From Streptomyces aureocirculatus (GTDB lineage: Bacteria > Actinomycetota > Actinomycetes > Streptomycetales > Streptomycetaceae), in NCBI RefSeq assembly GCF_000720475.1, contig NZ_JOAP01000019.1, positions 1-64,000 of the forward strand: a DNA stretch of 64,000 bases, read 5' to 3'. Below, piece after piece: positions 17,944 through 25,735 of the stretch. Position 1 is the stretch's first letter. Each line of letters begins with the position of its first letter. The translations under genes were made by a program, and so were the position numbers. The notes under the pieces are model-generated. The model did no database searches. It saw nothing but the letters and a program-made list of their open reading frames with translations, and was not told the origin of the DNA.

Positions 17944-19050
17944 CTACATCTCCCCGAGCGTGACCTCGGCCGTCCGCTCGTCCCCCGCCCGCACATATGT
18001 CACCCGCTCCTTGTCGCCCGGTTTCAGCGCCGCCAGGGCCTCGGACAGCGAGGTGAGGGTGGTGATCGGGGCGTCGCCCAGGCGGGTGAGGATGTCGCCG
18101 GGGCGCAGGCCCGCCCCGGCGGCGGCGCCGTCGTCACGGACCTCGGCGATCGCCACGCCCGCGGGGCGGTAGTCGTCGCCGAGGACCGTGCGGGCGGTGA
18201 TGCCGAGCGCGGCCCGGCCCGAGTCGGTGACCCGGCCGCTCTTGACGATCTGGTCCGCCACCGTCCTGACCATGGACGCGGGGATCGCGAAGCCGATGCC
18301 GGGGGCGGCGCCTTCGCCCATGCCCGGGTCGGTCGCGGCGAGCGTCGGGATGCCGATGACCCAACTGTCCAGGCCGACGAGGGCGCCACCGCTGTTGCCG
18401 GGGTTGATCGCCGCCGACGTCTGCACCATGTCGGCGATCGTCGCACCGGTGCCGCCGCCCGCGCGGCCCTCGCTGACCGTGCGTCCCGTGGCCGAGACGA
18501 TGCCCTGGGTGACGCTGGAGGAGAGGCCGAGCGGGGAGCCCATCGCCAGGACGATCTGGCCGACCTCGGTCTTCGTGGAGTCGCCGAACCGCGCGGCCCT
18601 CAGCCCGCCCGGCACCTTGTCCAGCTTGATGACGGCGAGGTCCTGCTCCGGGTACGCCGACACCAGCTTCGCGCCGAGGGGGTGCTCACCGGTGGCCGTG
18701 GTCACCCGGAACGTCTTCTCCTCGCCCACGACATGGGCGTTGGTGACGATGTGGCCCTTGTCGTCGTAGACCACGCCGGAGCCGAGACCGGCCGACGCGT
18801 CGATCTGGACGACCGACGGCAGCACGTCCTTGATCACTTTCTGGTAGTCGTCCTGGAGGTCGCTCGCGGCGGCGGGGGCGGCCCGGGTGGCCTGGGCGGC
18901 GGCCTGGACGTTCGGCCGTTCGGGCCGTTCGCCGCCGGTGTCGCTCCGGCGGCCGTCGTCGGAGCAACCGGCCACCATGGCGACGAGGACGGCCGTGGCC
19001 GCGGCGGCGGTGACCCGTGACGACGGGAGGCGGGTACGAGGGACTGTCAT
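17944..19050 (-). CDS. HtrA/DegP-type trypsin-like serine protease with PDZ domain, lipoprotein
   Basis: 368 aa. The N terminus (basic RTRLPSSR, hydrophobic core, lipobox VAGC with Cys near residue 29) marks a lipoprotein exported to the outer face of the membrane. The trypsin-like domain shows the triad His in TNAHVVG, Asp in YPEQDLAVIKL and Ser in NPGNSGGAL. A PDZ domain follows (ALGITARTVLGDDYRPAGVAI to TLTSLSEALAALKPGD). HtrA proteins degrade or refold damaged envelope proteins. ATG at 19050 is chosen because it starts a normal signal peptide; the open frame upstream only translates tandem repeats. The PspA genes nearby also concern envelope stress. Confidence 0.92.
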   Translation of the reverse strand: MTVPRTRLPSSRVTAAAATAVLVAMVAGCSDDGRRSDTGGERPERPNVQAAAQATRAAPAAASDLQDDYQKVIKDVLPSVVQIDASAGLGSGVVYDDKGHIVTNAHVVGEEKTFRVTTATGEHPLGAKLVSAYPEQDLAVIKLDKVPGGLRAARFGDSTKTEVGQIVLAMGSPLGLSSSVTQGIVSATGRTVSEGRAGGGTGATIADMVQTSAAINPGNSGGALVGLDSWVIGIPTLAATDPGMGEGAAPGIGFAIPASMVRTVADQIVKSGRVTDSGRAALGITARTVLGDDYRPAGVAIAEVRDDGAAAGAGLRPGDILTRLGDAPITTLTSLSEALAALKPGDKERVTYVRAGDERTAEVTLGEM

Positions 19051-19182
19051 GGGCCGAGTCTGCGTCGGGCAACGGGCCCCGGACTGCGCGAACCGCCCGA
19101 AACGGTGGTGAGTCGTCCGAACAGGGGGCAAGTCGACGGAGCGGGGCGCGCCGCCTGCGTAGGAGGCGATGTGCCTGAACGG

Positions 19183-19320
19183 GGGCGAGCCGTCTGTGCA
19201 GGGCGAGCCGTCTGTGCAGGGCGAGCCGTCTGTGCAGGGCGAGCCGTCTGTGCAGGGCGAGCCGTCCGCACAGGGCGCGGGCCGGTCCGCGCAATGGCGA
19301 GCCGGTCCGCGCAAGGCCGA
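19183..19320. repeat. 18-bp tandem repeats upstream of the htrA-type gene
   Basis: Four exact copies of an 18-nt unit (19183-19200, 19201-19218, 19219-19236, 19237-19254) are followed by a diverged fifth (19255-19272) and two longer related copies to about 19320. They fill most of the 331-nt spacer between a methyltransferase gene and the protease start. The unit keeps frame, so both strands show long artificial open frames made of six-residue repeats. I treat these as non-coding. Confidence 0.85.
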
Positions 19321-19381
19321 GCGTTCGCACCAGCCCGCGTAGCCCGACCCGGCGGCAAGGGGACCCCGGGGGCCCCGGACC

Positions 19382-20137
19382 TCAGTCCCGGCCGCCGCAG
19401 AGGTGCAGCAGCGTCGCCACCCGGCGGTAGGGATCCGTGCGCCCGGCCCGCTCCTCGGCGGCGAGCAGCGCATCGAGCTCGGGCCCCGCCTCCGGGACGT
19501 CGGTGGCCTCCGAGAAGAGGCGCACCCCGTACCAGGACACCAGCGGCGCCGCGATCCCCGCGAGCGCCTGACCGACCGCGTCCAGGCGATGGGCCCGCGC
19601 CTCGGCCCCGGCGCCGTCCCGGTAGGTGTCGGCGCCGAACGAGGCGAGCGCGCCCGCCCAGTCCCCGCGCAGCCCCGGCCGCATGGCGAGGGCGTCCGCG
19701 TTGCGCACCACCAGGGACAGCAGGCCTCCGGGCGCCAGCACCCTGCCGAGCCCGGCGAGCAGCGCGTCGGGCTCCTCGACGTGCATCAGCACGCCGTGGC
19801 ACAGCACGACGTCGAAGCTTCCCGGCAGGAAGTGCACGCCGGTGTCACGCCCGTCGCCCTCGACGACCCGCATCCGTGAGCGGATGCCCTCGGGCTCGGC
19901 GGCCACCGCCGCCCGTACCGTGGCGAGGCCGTCAGGGTCGCGCTCGACGCCCGTCACCTCGTGCCCGCCGCGGGCCAGGCGCAGCGCCTGCACTCCGCGC
20001 CCCATGCCCACGTCGAGCACCCGCAGGCGCCTGCCGAGGGGGAACCGGGCCACGATCCGCTCGTCGAGCTGGCGGCCGACCAGTTCCTGCTGGACGGCCT
20101 CGTGCGTTCCAGGGCGCAGGCCCCGGTCCTCGCTCAG
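19382..20137 (-). CDS. SAM-dependent methyltransferase, apparent CTG start
   Basis: 251 aa from the proposed start. Motif I is LRVLDVGMGRGVQALRLA near residues 32-49, motif II VTGVERDPDG, and SFDVVLCHGVLMHVEEPDALL resembles CmoA/UbiE-like methyltransferases acting on small substrates. The protein-like frame begins at LSEDRGLRPGTHEAVQQ, yet no ATG, GTG or TTG is in frame between 20323 and a GTG inside the first domain. A CTG at 20135-20137 overlaps the stop of the upstream gene as CTGA and has GGAG 7 nt upstream, so translational coupling with a CTG start is the simplest reading. Substrate unknown. Confidence 0.75.
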   Translation of the reverse strand: MSEDRGLRPGTHEAVQQELVGRQLDERIVARFPLGRRLRVLDVGMGRGVQALRLARGGHEVTGVERDPDGLATVRAAVAAEPEGIRSRMRVVEGDGRDTGVHFLPGSFDVVLCHGVLMHVEEPDALLAGLGRVLAPGGLLSLVVRNADALAMRPGLRGDWAGALASFGADTYRDGAGAEARAHRLDAVGQALAGIAAPLVSWYGVRLFSEATDVPEAGPELDALLAAEERAGRTDPYRRVATLLHLCGGRD

Positions 20138-20736
20138 GGCCGCGCTCCGCGCTTGCCCTGCGGCTTCGGCATCCGCAGCCGGCGCATCTGGAGGCTGCGC
20201 ATCAGGGCGTAGGCGACGGCGCCCTTCCTGCTCTCGTTCGGGAACCGCTCGCTCAGGCGCTTCTTCAGGCGGAAGACGGTGGAGACCGAGTCGACCACGA
20301 TCAGCACGATCACGAAGAGCCACAGCAGCAGCGCGATGTTCTGCAACTGCGGGACGCGGACCATGCTCAGTACGAGGATGAGCACGGCCATCGGCAGGAA
20401 GAACTCGGCGACGTTGAACCGCGAGTCGACGAAGTCCCTGGCGAACTTGCGCACAGGACCCTTGTCCCGCGCGGGCAGATACCGCTCGTCGCCGCTGGCC
20501 AGCGCCTCACGCTGCTTCGCCATCTGGACGCGGCGCTCCTCGCGCTGCCGCTTCACGGCCTCCTTGCGCGACGTCGGCGCGTTCATCACGCTGCGGCGCT
20601 GGGACTGGGCCATGGCGCGCTTGGGGGTGGGGCGGCCCTTGGGGGCCTGCGGGTCACGGGTCTGCGCGGACTCGGAGTCGGTCACCGGGGCCTTGGCTGC
20701 CGGGGCCTTCTCGTCCTTGGATCGGCTACGGAACAC
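20134..20736 (-). CDS. DUF3043 membrane protein
   Basis: 200 aa. The first 90 residues are basic and charged (KRAMAQSQRRSVMNAPTSRK, then EAVKRQREERRVQMAKQ), probably a helical cytoplasmic part. Two membrane spans follow (FFLPMAVLILVLSMV near 107-121 and IALLLWLFVIVLIVV near 127-141), then a basic tail. This layout is that of actinobacterial DUF3043 proteins of unknown role. The start is taken as GTG at 20736 (VFRSRSK); TTG at 20745 is in frame too. Neither has a clear ribosome binding site. It is divergent from pspA and coupled to the methyltransferase downstream. Confidence 0.85.
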   Translation of the reverse strand: MFRSRSKDEKAPAAKAPVTDSESAQTRDPQAPKGRPTPKRAMAQSQRRSVMNAPTSRKEAVKRQREERRVQMAKQREALASGDERYLPARDKGPVRKFARDFVDSRFNVAEFFLPMAVLILVLSMVRVPQLQNIALLLWLFVIVLIVVDSVSTVFRLKKRLSERFPNESRKGAVAYALMRSLQMRRLRMPKPQGKRGARP

Positions 20737-20782
20737 AAGAGCCAAGGGTACGGGGTTCGAAGCCTCGACCTCCGCCGCGCGG

Positions 20783-20809
20783 GGAACGATCCCACAACGC
20801 CGAGCGTCT
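20783..20809 (+). promoter_or_regulatory. Candidate ECF-sigma promoter of pspA
   Basis: GGAAC at 20783-20787 and CGTCT at 20805-20809 are separated by exactly 17 nt. GGAAC-N16/17-CGTC/TCT is the type of sequence used by envelope-stress ECF sigma factors such as Streptomyces SigE. It points toward pspA, whose start is about 200 nt downstream. The match is by eye. Confidence 0.5.
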
Positions 20810-20850
20810 TGAATAGGTGACTAAGGGGCGATGCGGGCAGATTCCCAGGG

Positions 20851-20882
20851 GTGCACCTACTCCCTGCGCCGGAGAGGTGCAC
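20851..20882. promoter_or_regulatory. Inverted repeat in the pspA leader
   Basis: GTGCACCT (20851-20858) and AGGTGCAC (20875-20882) form perfect 8-bp arms around 16 nt. It lies between the candidate ECF promoter and pspA. It may be an operator or an RNA hairpin in the long leader. Confidence 0.45.
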
Positions 20883-21012
20883 GAAGCATTCGTCCTTGGG
20901 GATGACCGCATCCGCTCGCGAACAGTGCGGTAATGGATACAGAGCCCGTACCGTGGGTTCTGTTGCAGTGGCTGGAGCCGGGAAGTCCGTCAGAAGGGGG
21001 CGCGCGAAGCCC

Positions 21013-21810
21013 ATGAGCGGTGTCATGAAGCGTATGGGGATGATCTTCCGCGCGAAGGCGAACAAGGCCCTTGACCGGGCCGAGGACCCGCGCGAAACCC
21101 TCGATTACTCATACCAGAAGCAGTTGGAGCTGCTGCAGAAGGTGCGCCGCGGCGTCGCCGACGTGGCGACCTCACGCAAGCGCCTTGAGCTGCAGCTCAA
21201 CCAGCTCCAGAAGCAGTCCTCCACGCTTGAGGACCAGGGCCGCAAGGCCCTCGCCCTCGGCCGCGAGGACCTGGCCCGCGAGGCGCTGTCCCGCAGGTCC
21301 GCCCTCCAGCAGCAGGTCAGCGACCTGGAGGTGCAGCACCAGACGCTGCAGGGCGAGGAGGAGAAGCTCACTCTCGCGGCCCAGCGCCTGCAGGCCAAGG
21401 TGGACGCCTTCCGTACGAAGAAGGAGACCATCAAGGCGACGTACACCGCCGCCGAGGCCCAGACCCGGATCGGCGAGGCCTTCTCCGGCATCTCCGAGGA
21501 GATGGGCGACGTCGGCATGGCGATCCAGCGCGCCGAGGACAAGACCGCGACCCTCCAGGCCCGGGCCGGCGCGATCGACGAACTCCTCGCCTCCGGCGCC
21601 CTCGACGACTCCTCCGGGCTGCACAAGGACGACATCCAGTCCGAGCTCGACCGGCTCTCCGGCGGCACGGACGTGGAGCTGGAGCTCCAGCGCATGAAGG
21701 CCGAGCTCGCCGGTGGTTCAAGCTCCTCGCAGCAGGCCATCGAGGGCGGTCAGGGCAATCCCGGCCAGCAGTCACAGCCGCGGGACACCCCGCGCTTCGA
21801 CAAGCAGTGA
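21013..21810 (+). CDS. pspA: Phage shock protein A (PspA/IM30 family)
   Basis: 265 aa. Nearly all of residues 20-220 is one long heptad-like coiled coil rich in Glu, Gln, Lys and Arg (QLELLQKVRRGVADVATSRK), the hallmark of PspA/Vipp1 proteins of the ESCRT-III superfamily that bind and stabilise stressed membranes. The N-terminal amphipathic helix MKRMGMIFRAKANKALDRAE matches the family. The C-terminal 50 residues are Ser/Gln-rich. The start ATG at 21013 follows AAGGGGG by about 12 nt; ATG at 21025 is a shorter alternative. The PspAA-type gene follows after 71 nt, and a candidate ECF promoter lies upstream. Confidence 0.94.
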   Translation: MSGVMKRMGMIFRAKANKALDRAEDPRETLDYSYQKQLELLQKVRRGVADVATSRKRLELQLNQLQKQSSTLEDQGRKALALGREDLAREALSRRSALQQQVSDLEVQHQTLQGEEEKLTLAAQRLQAKVDAFRTKKETIKATYTAAEAQTRIGEAFSGISEEMGDVGMAIQRAEDKTATLQARAGAIDELLASGALDDSSGLHKDDIQSELDRLSGGTDVELELQRMKAELAGGSSSSQQAIEGGQGNPGQQSQPRDTPRFDKQ

Positions 21811-21881
21811 CGGGTAGCGTCGACGAGTGACGCCGGCGCACGGCGTCACGGCCGGACCGCTCACGTCCTTAGGAGGGCGTC

Positions 21882-22160
21882 ATGATCGTACGGATCATGG
21901 GGGAGGGGCAGGTGAAGCTGGCGGACAGCCACTTCACCGAGCTGAACAAGCTGGACGACGAACTGCTCGAAGAGATGGAGAGCGGTGACGAGTCCGGCTT
22001 CCGCGGCACGCTGCACGCGCTTCTGGACAAGGTGCGTGAGCTCGGCGAACCCCTGCCCGATGACGCCCTCGAACCCTCGGAACTGATCCTTCCCGCACCG
22101 GACGCGTCCCTCGACGAGGTGCGGGAGATGCTCTCCGACGACGGCCTCATCCCGGGCTAG
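21882..22160 (+). CDS. PspAA-type small protein, PspA partner
   Basis: 92 aa, acidic. It begins MIVRIMGEGQVKLADSHFTELN and continues LDDELLEEMESGDESGFRGTL, the pattern of the PspAA domain that in actinobacteria is encoded next to pspA. AGGAGGG lies 4 nt before the ATG at 21882, a strong ribosome binding site. No membrane span. It is likely co-transcribed with pspA and thought to act with it, though its biochemical role is not established. Confidence 0.88.
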   Translation: MIVRIMGEGQVKLADSHFTELNKLDDELLEEMESGDESGFRGTLHALLDKVRELGEPLPDDALEPSELILPAPDASLDEVREMLSDDGLIPG

Positions 22161-22188
22161 CGCACGCCCGGCCGACGGACCCGCGCCC

Positions 22189-22207
22189 GCCCCGCCCCCG
22201 GCGGGGC
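22189..22207 (+). terminator. Hairpin after pspAA
   Basis: An 8-bp perfect stem (22189-22196 and 22200-22207) with a 3-nt loop lies 28 nt after the PspAA stop and before the kinase promoter. It is all G+C and could be a terminator. Confidence 0.45.
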
Positions 22208-22277
22208 GCGTCAACGGGCGGCGTCAACCCTTGTCCAGGGACACCCCGTTTCCGTTCCGCCTGCCGGTGGGGCCCCG

Positions 22278-22290
22278 TACCGTCTAGTGC
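22278..22290 (+). promoter_or_regulatory. Candidate -10 element for leaderless transcription of the kinase gene
   Basis: TACCGT at 22278-22283 is followed by 7 nt and then the GTG start at 22291. No ribosome binding site precedes the GTG, so the transcript may begin at the start codon. The -35 region is weak. Confidence 0.35.
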
Positions 22291-23547
22291 GTGACCAACT
22301 TTGAACGGTGCCGTGGCTGGGCCAGAACGCACCCGTTGGCCGTCGACGCGATCCTCGCGGCCGCCGCCCTCGTCTGCATGGTCATCGGCTCCTTCGCCGA
22401 GCCGTACGGAGAGAAGGGCTCGACCTGGAACGTGCACGCCCCAGGTGGCCTGAGCCTCACCCTGATGGCCTGCGGTGCCGCCGCCCTCGTCTTCCGCCGC
22501 CGCACCCCATGGGCCGTCCTCGCGGCCGCCTCCGGCTTCTCCATCGTGGAGCTTGTGACCACGGGGCCCCGCGCCCCGGTCGTCATGTCCGCGGTCATCG
22601 CCCTGTACACGGTCGCGGCCACCACCAACCGGCCCACCACCTGGCGCATCGGCCTGATAACCATGACGGGCCTGACCGGCGTCGCCATGCTGGCGGGACC
22701 GCTGCCCTGGTACGCGCAGGAGAACCTCGCCATCTTCGCCTGGACCGGCATGGCAGCCGCCGCGGGCGACGCCGTCCGCAGCCGCCGCGCCTTCGTGGAC
22801 GCCATCCGGGAGCGGGCCGAACGCGCGGAGCGCACCCGCGAGGAGGAGGCGGGGCGCAGGGTCGCCGAGGAGCGACTGCGCATCGCCCGCGATCTGCACG
22901 ATGTCGTCGCCCACCACATCGCCCTGGTCAATGTGCAGGCCGGAGTCGCCGCGCACGTCATGGACAAGCGGCCCGACCAGGCCAAGGAGGCGCTCGCCCA
23001 TGTCAGGGACGCCAGCCGCTCCGCGCTCGGCGAACTGCGCGCCACCGTCGGCCTGCTGCGGCAGAGCGGCGACCCGGAGGCGCCCACCGAGCCGGCCCCG
23101 GGGCTCGGCCGCCTCGACGACCTCGTCGACACCTTCCGGCACGCCGGCCTGCCCGTGGACGTGGTCCGCGGCGACGCGGGACCGACGCCCCCGGCCGCCG
23201 TCGACCTGGCCGCGTTCCGCATCATCCAGGAGGCGCTCACCAATGTGCAGAAGCACGCGGGTGAGCACGCCAAGGCGGAGGTCAGCATCGTCCGCGTGGG
23301 CCCGAACCTGGAGATCACCGTCCTGGACGACGGCGCAGGTCCCGCCCCCGGGGCCGCCGGTGAACCGGACCGCGGCGGCGGGCACGGGCTCCTCGGCATG
23401 CGCGAGCGCGTGAGCGCCCTCGGCGGCCGGTGCAGCGCGGGGCCCCGGTACGGCGGCGGTTTCCGCGTCCATGCGATCCTGCCGGTCACGACCGTGAAGC
23501 AGGGGGACCGTGGGCACGCCCCGGTCAAGGGAGGGACGACCGCGTGA
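22291..23547 (+). CDS. Two-component sensor histidine kinase, NarL-partner type (HPK7)
   Basis: 418 aa. Residues 15-165 hold about five membrane spans with almost no extracellular domain, so the signal is probably sensed within the membrane. The phosphoacceptor region is RIARDLHDVVAHHIALVNVQ near 205-224 (HisKA_3 family) with a coiled coil before it. The ATPase domain shows EALTNVQKHA (N box) and GHGLLGMRERVSALGG (G2 box). It is coupled to the response regulator by a GTGA overlap. The start GTG at 22291 appears leaderless. The stimulus is unknown; its place beside pspA suggests, but does not prove, envelope stress. Confidence 0.92.
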   Translation: MTNFERCRGWARTHPLAVDAILAAAALVCMVIGSFAEPYGEKGSTWNVHAPGGLSLTLMACGAAALVFRRRTPWAVLAAASGFSIVELVTTGPRAPVVMSAVIALYTVAATTNRPTTWRIGLITMTGLTGVAMLAGPLPWYAQENLAIFAWTGMAAAAGDAVRSRRAFVDAIRERAERAERTREEEAGRRVAEERLRIARDLHDVVAHHIALVNVQAGVAAHVMDKRPDQAKEALAHVRDASRSALGELRATVGLLRQSGDPEAPTEPAPGLGRLDDLVDTFRHAGLPVDVVRGDAGPTPPAAVDLAAFRIIQEALTNVQKHAGEHAKAEVSIVRVGPNLEITVLDDGAGPAPGAAGEPDRGGGHGLLGMRERVSALGGRCSAGPRYGGGFRVHAILPVTTVKQGDRGHAPVKGGTTA

Positions 23548-24221
23548 CGATCCGGGTGCTGCTCGCCGACGACCAGGCGCTGCTGCGCAGCGCGTTCAGG
23601 GTCCTCGTCGACTCCGAACCCGACATGGAGATCGTCGGGGAGGCCTCCGACGGCGCGCAGGCGGTGCGGCTGGCCAAGTCCGAGTCCGCGGACGTCGTCC
23701 TGATGGACATCCGTATGCCCGGCACCGACGGTCTCGCGGCCACCCGGATGATCAGCGACGACCCGGCCATGTCCCACGTACGCGTGGTGATGCTGACCAC
23801 GTTCGAGGTCGACGAGTACGTGGTGCAGTCGCTGCGGGCCGGGGCGTCGGGCTTCCTGGGCAAGGGCGCGGAGCCGGACGAACTGCTCGGGGCGATCCGG
23901 ATCGCCGCGGCGGGTGAGGCGCTGCTCTCGCCGGCGGCGACGAAGGGGCTCATCGCGCGGTTCCTCGCGCAGGGCGACGGTGGTGACGACTCGCCCGCGC
24001 GCAGCGAGCGCCTTGACGCCCTCACCGGGCGCGAGCGCGAGGTCCTGGTCCAGGTCGCGGGCGGCCACTCCAACGACGAGATCGCCGAACGCCTCGAAGT
24101 CAGCCCGCTCACCGTGAAGACCCATGTGAACCGGGCCATGGCCAAACTCGGCGCCCGCGACCGCGCCCAACTGGTCGTCATCGCCTATGAGTCGGGCCTT
24201 GTGCGGCCGCGGGGGGACTGA
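23544..24221 (+). CDS. NarL/LuxR-type response regulator
   Basis: 225 aa. The receiver domain has the acidic pair in LLADDQ, the phosphoacceptor Asp in LMDIRMPG near residue 54, Thr in MLTTFE and Lys in LGKGAEP, so it looks fully active. The C-terminal LuxR helix-turn-helix is LTGREREVLVQVAGGHSNDE to SPLTVKTHVNRAMAKLGARD. GTG at 23544 overlaps the kinase stop as GTGA and follows GGGAGGG, so kinase and regulator are made together. Targets unknown. Confidence 0.94.
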   Translation: MTIRVLLADDQALLRSAFRVLVDSEPDMEIVGEASDGAQAVRLAKSESADVVLMDIRMPGTDGLAATRMISDDPAMSHVRVVMLTTFEVDEYVVQSLRAGASGFLGKGAEPDELLGAIRIAAAGEALLSPAATKGLIARFLAQGDGGDDSPARSERLDALTGREREVLVQVAGGHSNDEIAERLEVSPLTVKTHVNRAMAKLGARDRAQLVVIAYESGLVRPRGD

Positions 24222-24233
24222 GCCCGCGTACGC

Positions 24234-24267
24234 GTAAGGGGCGTCCACCATGGCGGACGCCCCTTAC
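24234..24267. terminator. Bidirectional terminator between the regulator gene and nadA
   Basis: A perfect 13-bp inverted repeat (24234-24246 and 24255-24267) with an 8-nt loop sits between two convergent genes, 13 nt after the regulator stop and 18 nt after the nadA stop on the other strand. Confidence 0.85.
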
Positions 24268-24285
24268 CCGGCGGGAGTGTGGCGG

Positions 24286-25482
24286 CTACGGCAGCGCCAG
24301 CATCCGCTCCAGGGCCAGCTTCGCGAACTGCTCGGTCTCGCGGTCGACCTCGATGCGGTTGACGAGCTTGCCGTCGGCGAGCGACTCCAGGGCCCACACC
24401 AGGTGCGGCAGGTCGATCCGGTTCATGGTCGAGCAGAAGCAGACCGTCTTGTCGAGGAAGACGATCTCCTTGTCCTCGGCGGCGAACCGATTCGCCAGGC
24501 GGCGGACGAGGTTCAGCTCGGTGCCTATCGCCCACTTCGAGCCGGCCGGGGCCGCCTCCAGGGTCTTGATGATGTGCTCCGTGGAGCCCACGTGGTCCGC
24601 GGCGGCCACGACCTCGTGCTTGCACTCGGGGTGGACGAGCACGTTCACGCCCGGAATGCGGGCCCGTACGTCCTCGACCGACTCCAGCGAGAAGCGACCG
24701 TGCACCGAGCAGTGCCCGCGCCACAGGATCATCTTCGCGTCGCGGAGCTGCTCGGCGGTCAGGCCGCCGTTCGGCTTGTGCGGGTTGTAGACGACGCAGT
24801 CGTCCAGGGACATCCCCATGTCGCGCACGGCGGTGTTCCTGCCGAGGTGCTGGTCGGGCAGGAAAAGTACCTGCTCCCCCTGCTCGAAGGCCCACTCCAG
24901 GGCGCGCTTGGCGTTCGACGACGTACAGATCGTGCCGCCGTGCTTGCCCGTGAACGCCTTGATGTCCGCGGAAGAGTTCATGTACGAGACGGGCACCACC
25001 CGCTCGGCGATCCCGGCCTCGGTCAGCACGTCCCAGCACTCGGCGACCTGCTCGGCGCTCGCCATGTCGGCCATCGAGCAGCCCGCGGCCAGGTCGGGGA
25101 GCACGACCTTCTGGTCGTCGCCGGTCAGGATGTCCGCGGACTCGGCCATGAAGTGCACGCCGCAGAAGACGATGTACTCGGCCTCGGGGCGGGCGGCGGC
25201 GTCACGGGCCAGCTTGAAGGAGTCACCGGTCACGTCGGCGAACTGGATGACCTCGTCGCGCTGGTAGTGGTGGCCGAGCACGAAGACCTTGTCCCCGAGC
25301 CGCTCCTTGGCGGCGCGGGCGCGCTCCACCAGACCGGGGTCCGAGGGCGAAGGCAGGTCACCGGGGCACTCCACGCCGCGCTCGCTCCTGGGATCGGCCT
25401 CGCGGCCGAGCAGCAGCAGGGCCAGCGGCGTCGGCTGTACGTCCAGCTCGGAGCTGTCCGCGGTGGACTGGGCGGTGGTCAC
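24286..25482 (-). CDS. nadA: Quinolinate synthase A
   Basis: [4Fe-4S] enzyme condensing iminoaspartate with dihydroxyacetone phosphate to quinolinate, in NAD synthesis. 398 aa. Visible motifs: VFVLGHHYQRDEVIQFADVTGDSF cut across residues 67-90, VFCGVHFMAESADIL with a cluster Cys, SYMNSSADIKAF, CTSSNA, HPECKHEV with a second Cys, and CFCSTMNRIDLP with the third. GTG at 25482 is preferred to GTG at 25491 because AAGGG is 9 nt away. nadB and nadC are not adjacent. It is divergent from erpA, whose product may supply its iron-sulfur cluster. Confidence 0.95.
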   Translation of the reverse strand: MTTAQSTADSSELDVQPTPLALLLLGREADPRSERGVECPGDLPSPSDPGLVERARAAKERLGDKVFVLGHHYQRDEVIQFADVTGDSFKLARDAAARPEAEYIVFCGVHFMAESADILTGDDQKVVLPDLAAGCSMADMASAEQVAECWDVLTEAGIAERVVPVSYMNSSADIKAFTGKHGGTICTSSNAKRALEWAFEQGEQVLFLPDQHLGRNTAVRDMGMSLDDCVVYNPHKPNGGLTAEQLRDAKMILWRGHCSVHGRFSLESVEDVRARIPGVNVLVHPECKHEVVAAADHVGSTEHIIKTLEAAPAGSKWAIGTELNLVRRLANRFAAEDKEIVFLDKTVCFCSTMNRIDLPHLVWALESLADGKLVNRIEVDRETEQFAKLALERMLALP

Positions 25483-25576
25483 GACACACACCCTTTCTTC
25501 TGTGACGAACGCGGCCTGAACCGCGTTTCAAGTGGGCCGAGGACCGGCACCACGGATCCTTTTCGTCGAATTGACA

Positions 25577-25611
25577 TTATCTATCATAACTGCTTCACGT
25601 CAGTTTGACGA
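25577..25611 (-). promoter_or_regulatory. nadA: nadA promoter with overlapping dyads
   Basis: Reading the minus strand, TCGTCA (25611-25606) and TATGAT (25588-25583) are 17 nt apart and make a good vegetative promoter in an unusually A+T-rich patch. The -35 overlaps CGTCAGTTTGACG (25598-25610), a dyad with perfect 5-bp arms, and the -10 overlaps TTAT-N5-ATAA (25577-25589). The dyads could be operators for NAD-level control, which is inference. The divergent erpA promoter is not clear. Confidence 0.55.
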
Positions 25612-25735
25612 TGCCCATAGTGTCGATGTGACGCATCCCGCGTGCGGGCCTGTGTGCGAGCATGGGAATGAACACGCGTCACCGCCGGTTGCAACCGTCG
25701 GCAAGCAGTCTCCGTACAACCCGGGAGAGAAGCAG

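Noticed and set aside
19051..19473. N-terminal extension of the HtrA-type protease frame
   Set aside because: The extension translates the 18-bp tandem repeats into CTDGSP units; the downstream ATG at 19050 begins a normal lipoprotein signal peptide.
20751..20767. tRNA T-arm-like sequence (CGGGGTTCGAAGCCTCG) near the DUF3043 start
   Set aside because: The T-stem pairs, but no matching acceptor, D or anticodon arm lies upstream; the neighbouring bases are inside or beside the DUF3043 gene. A chance match or at most an old fragment.
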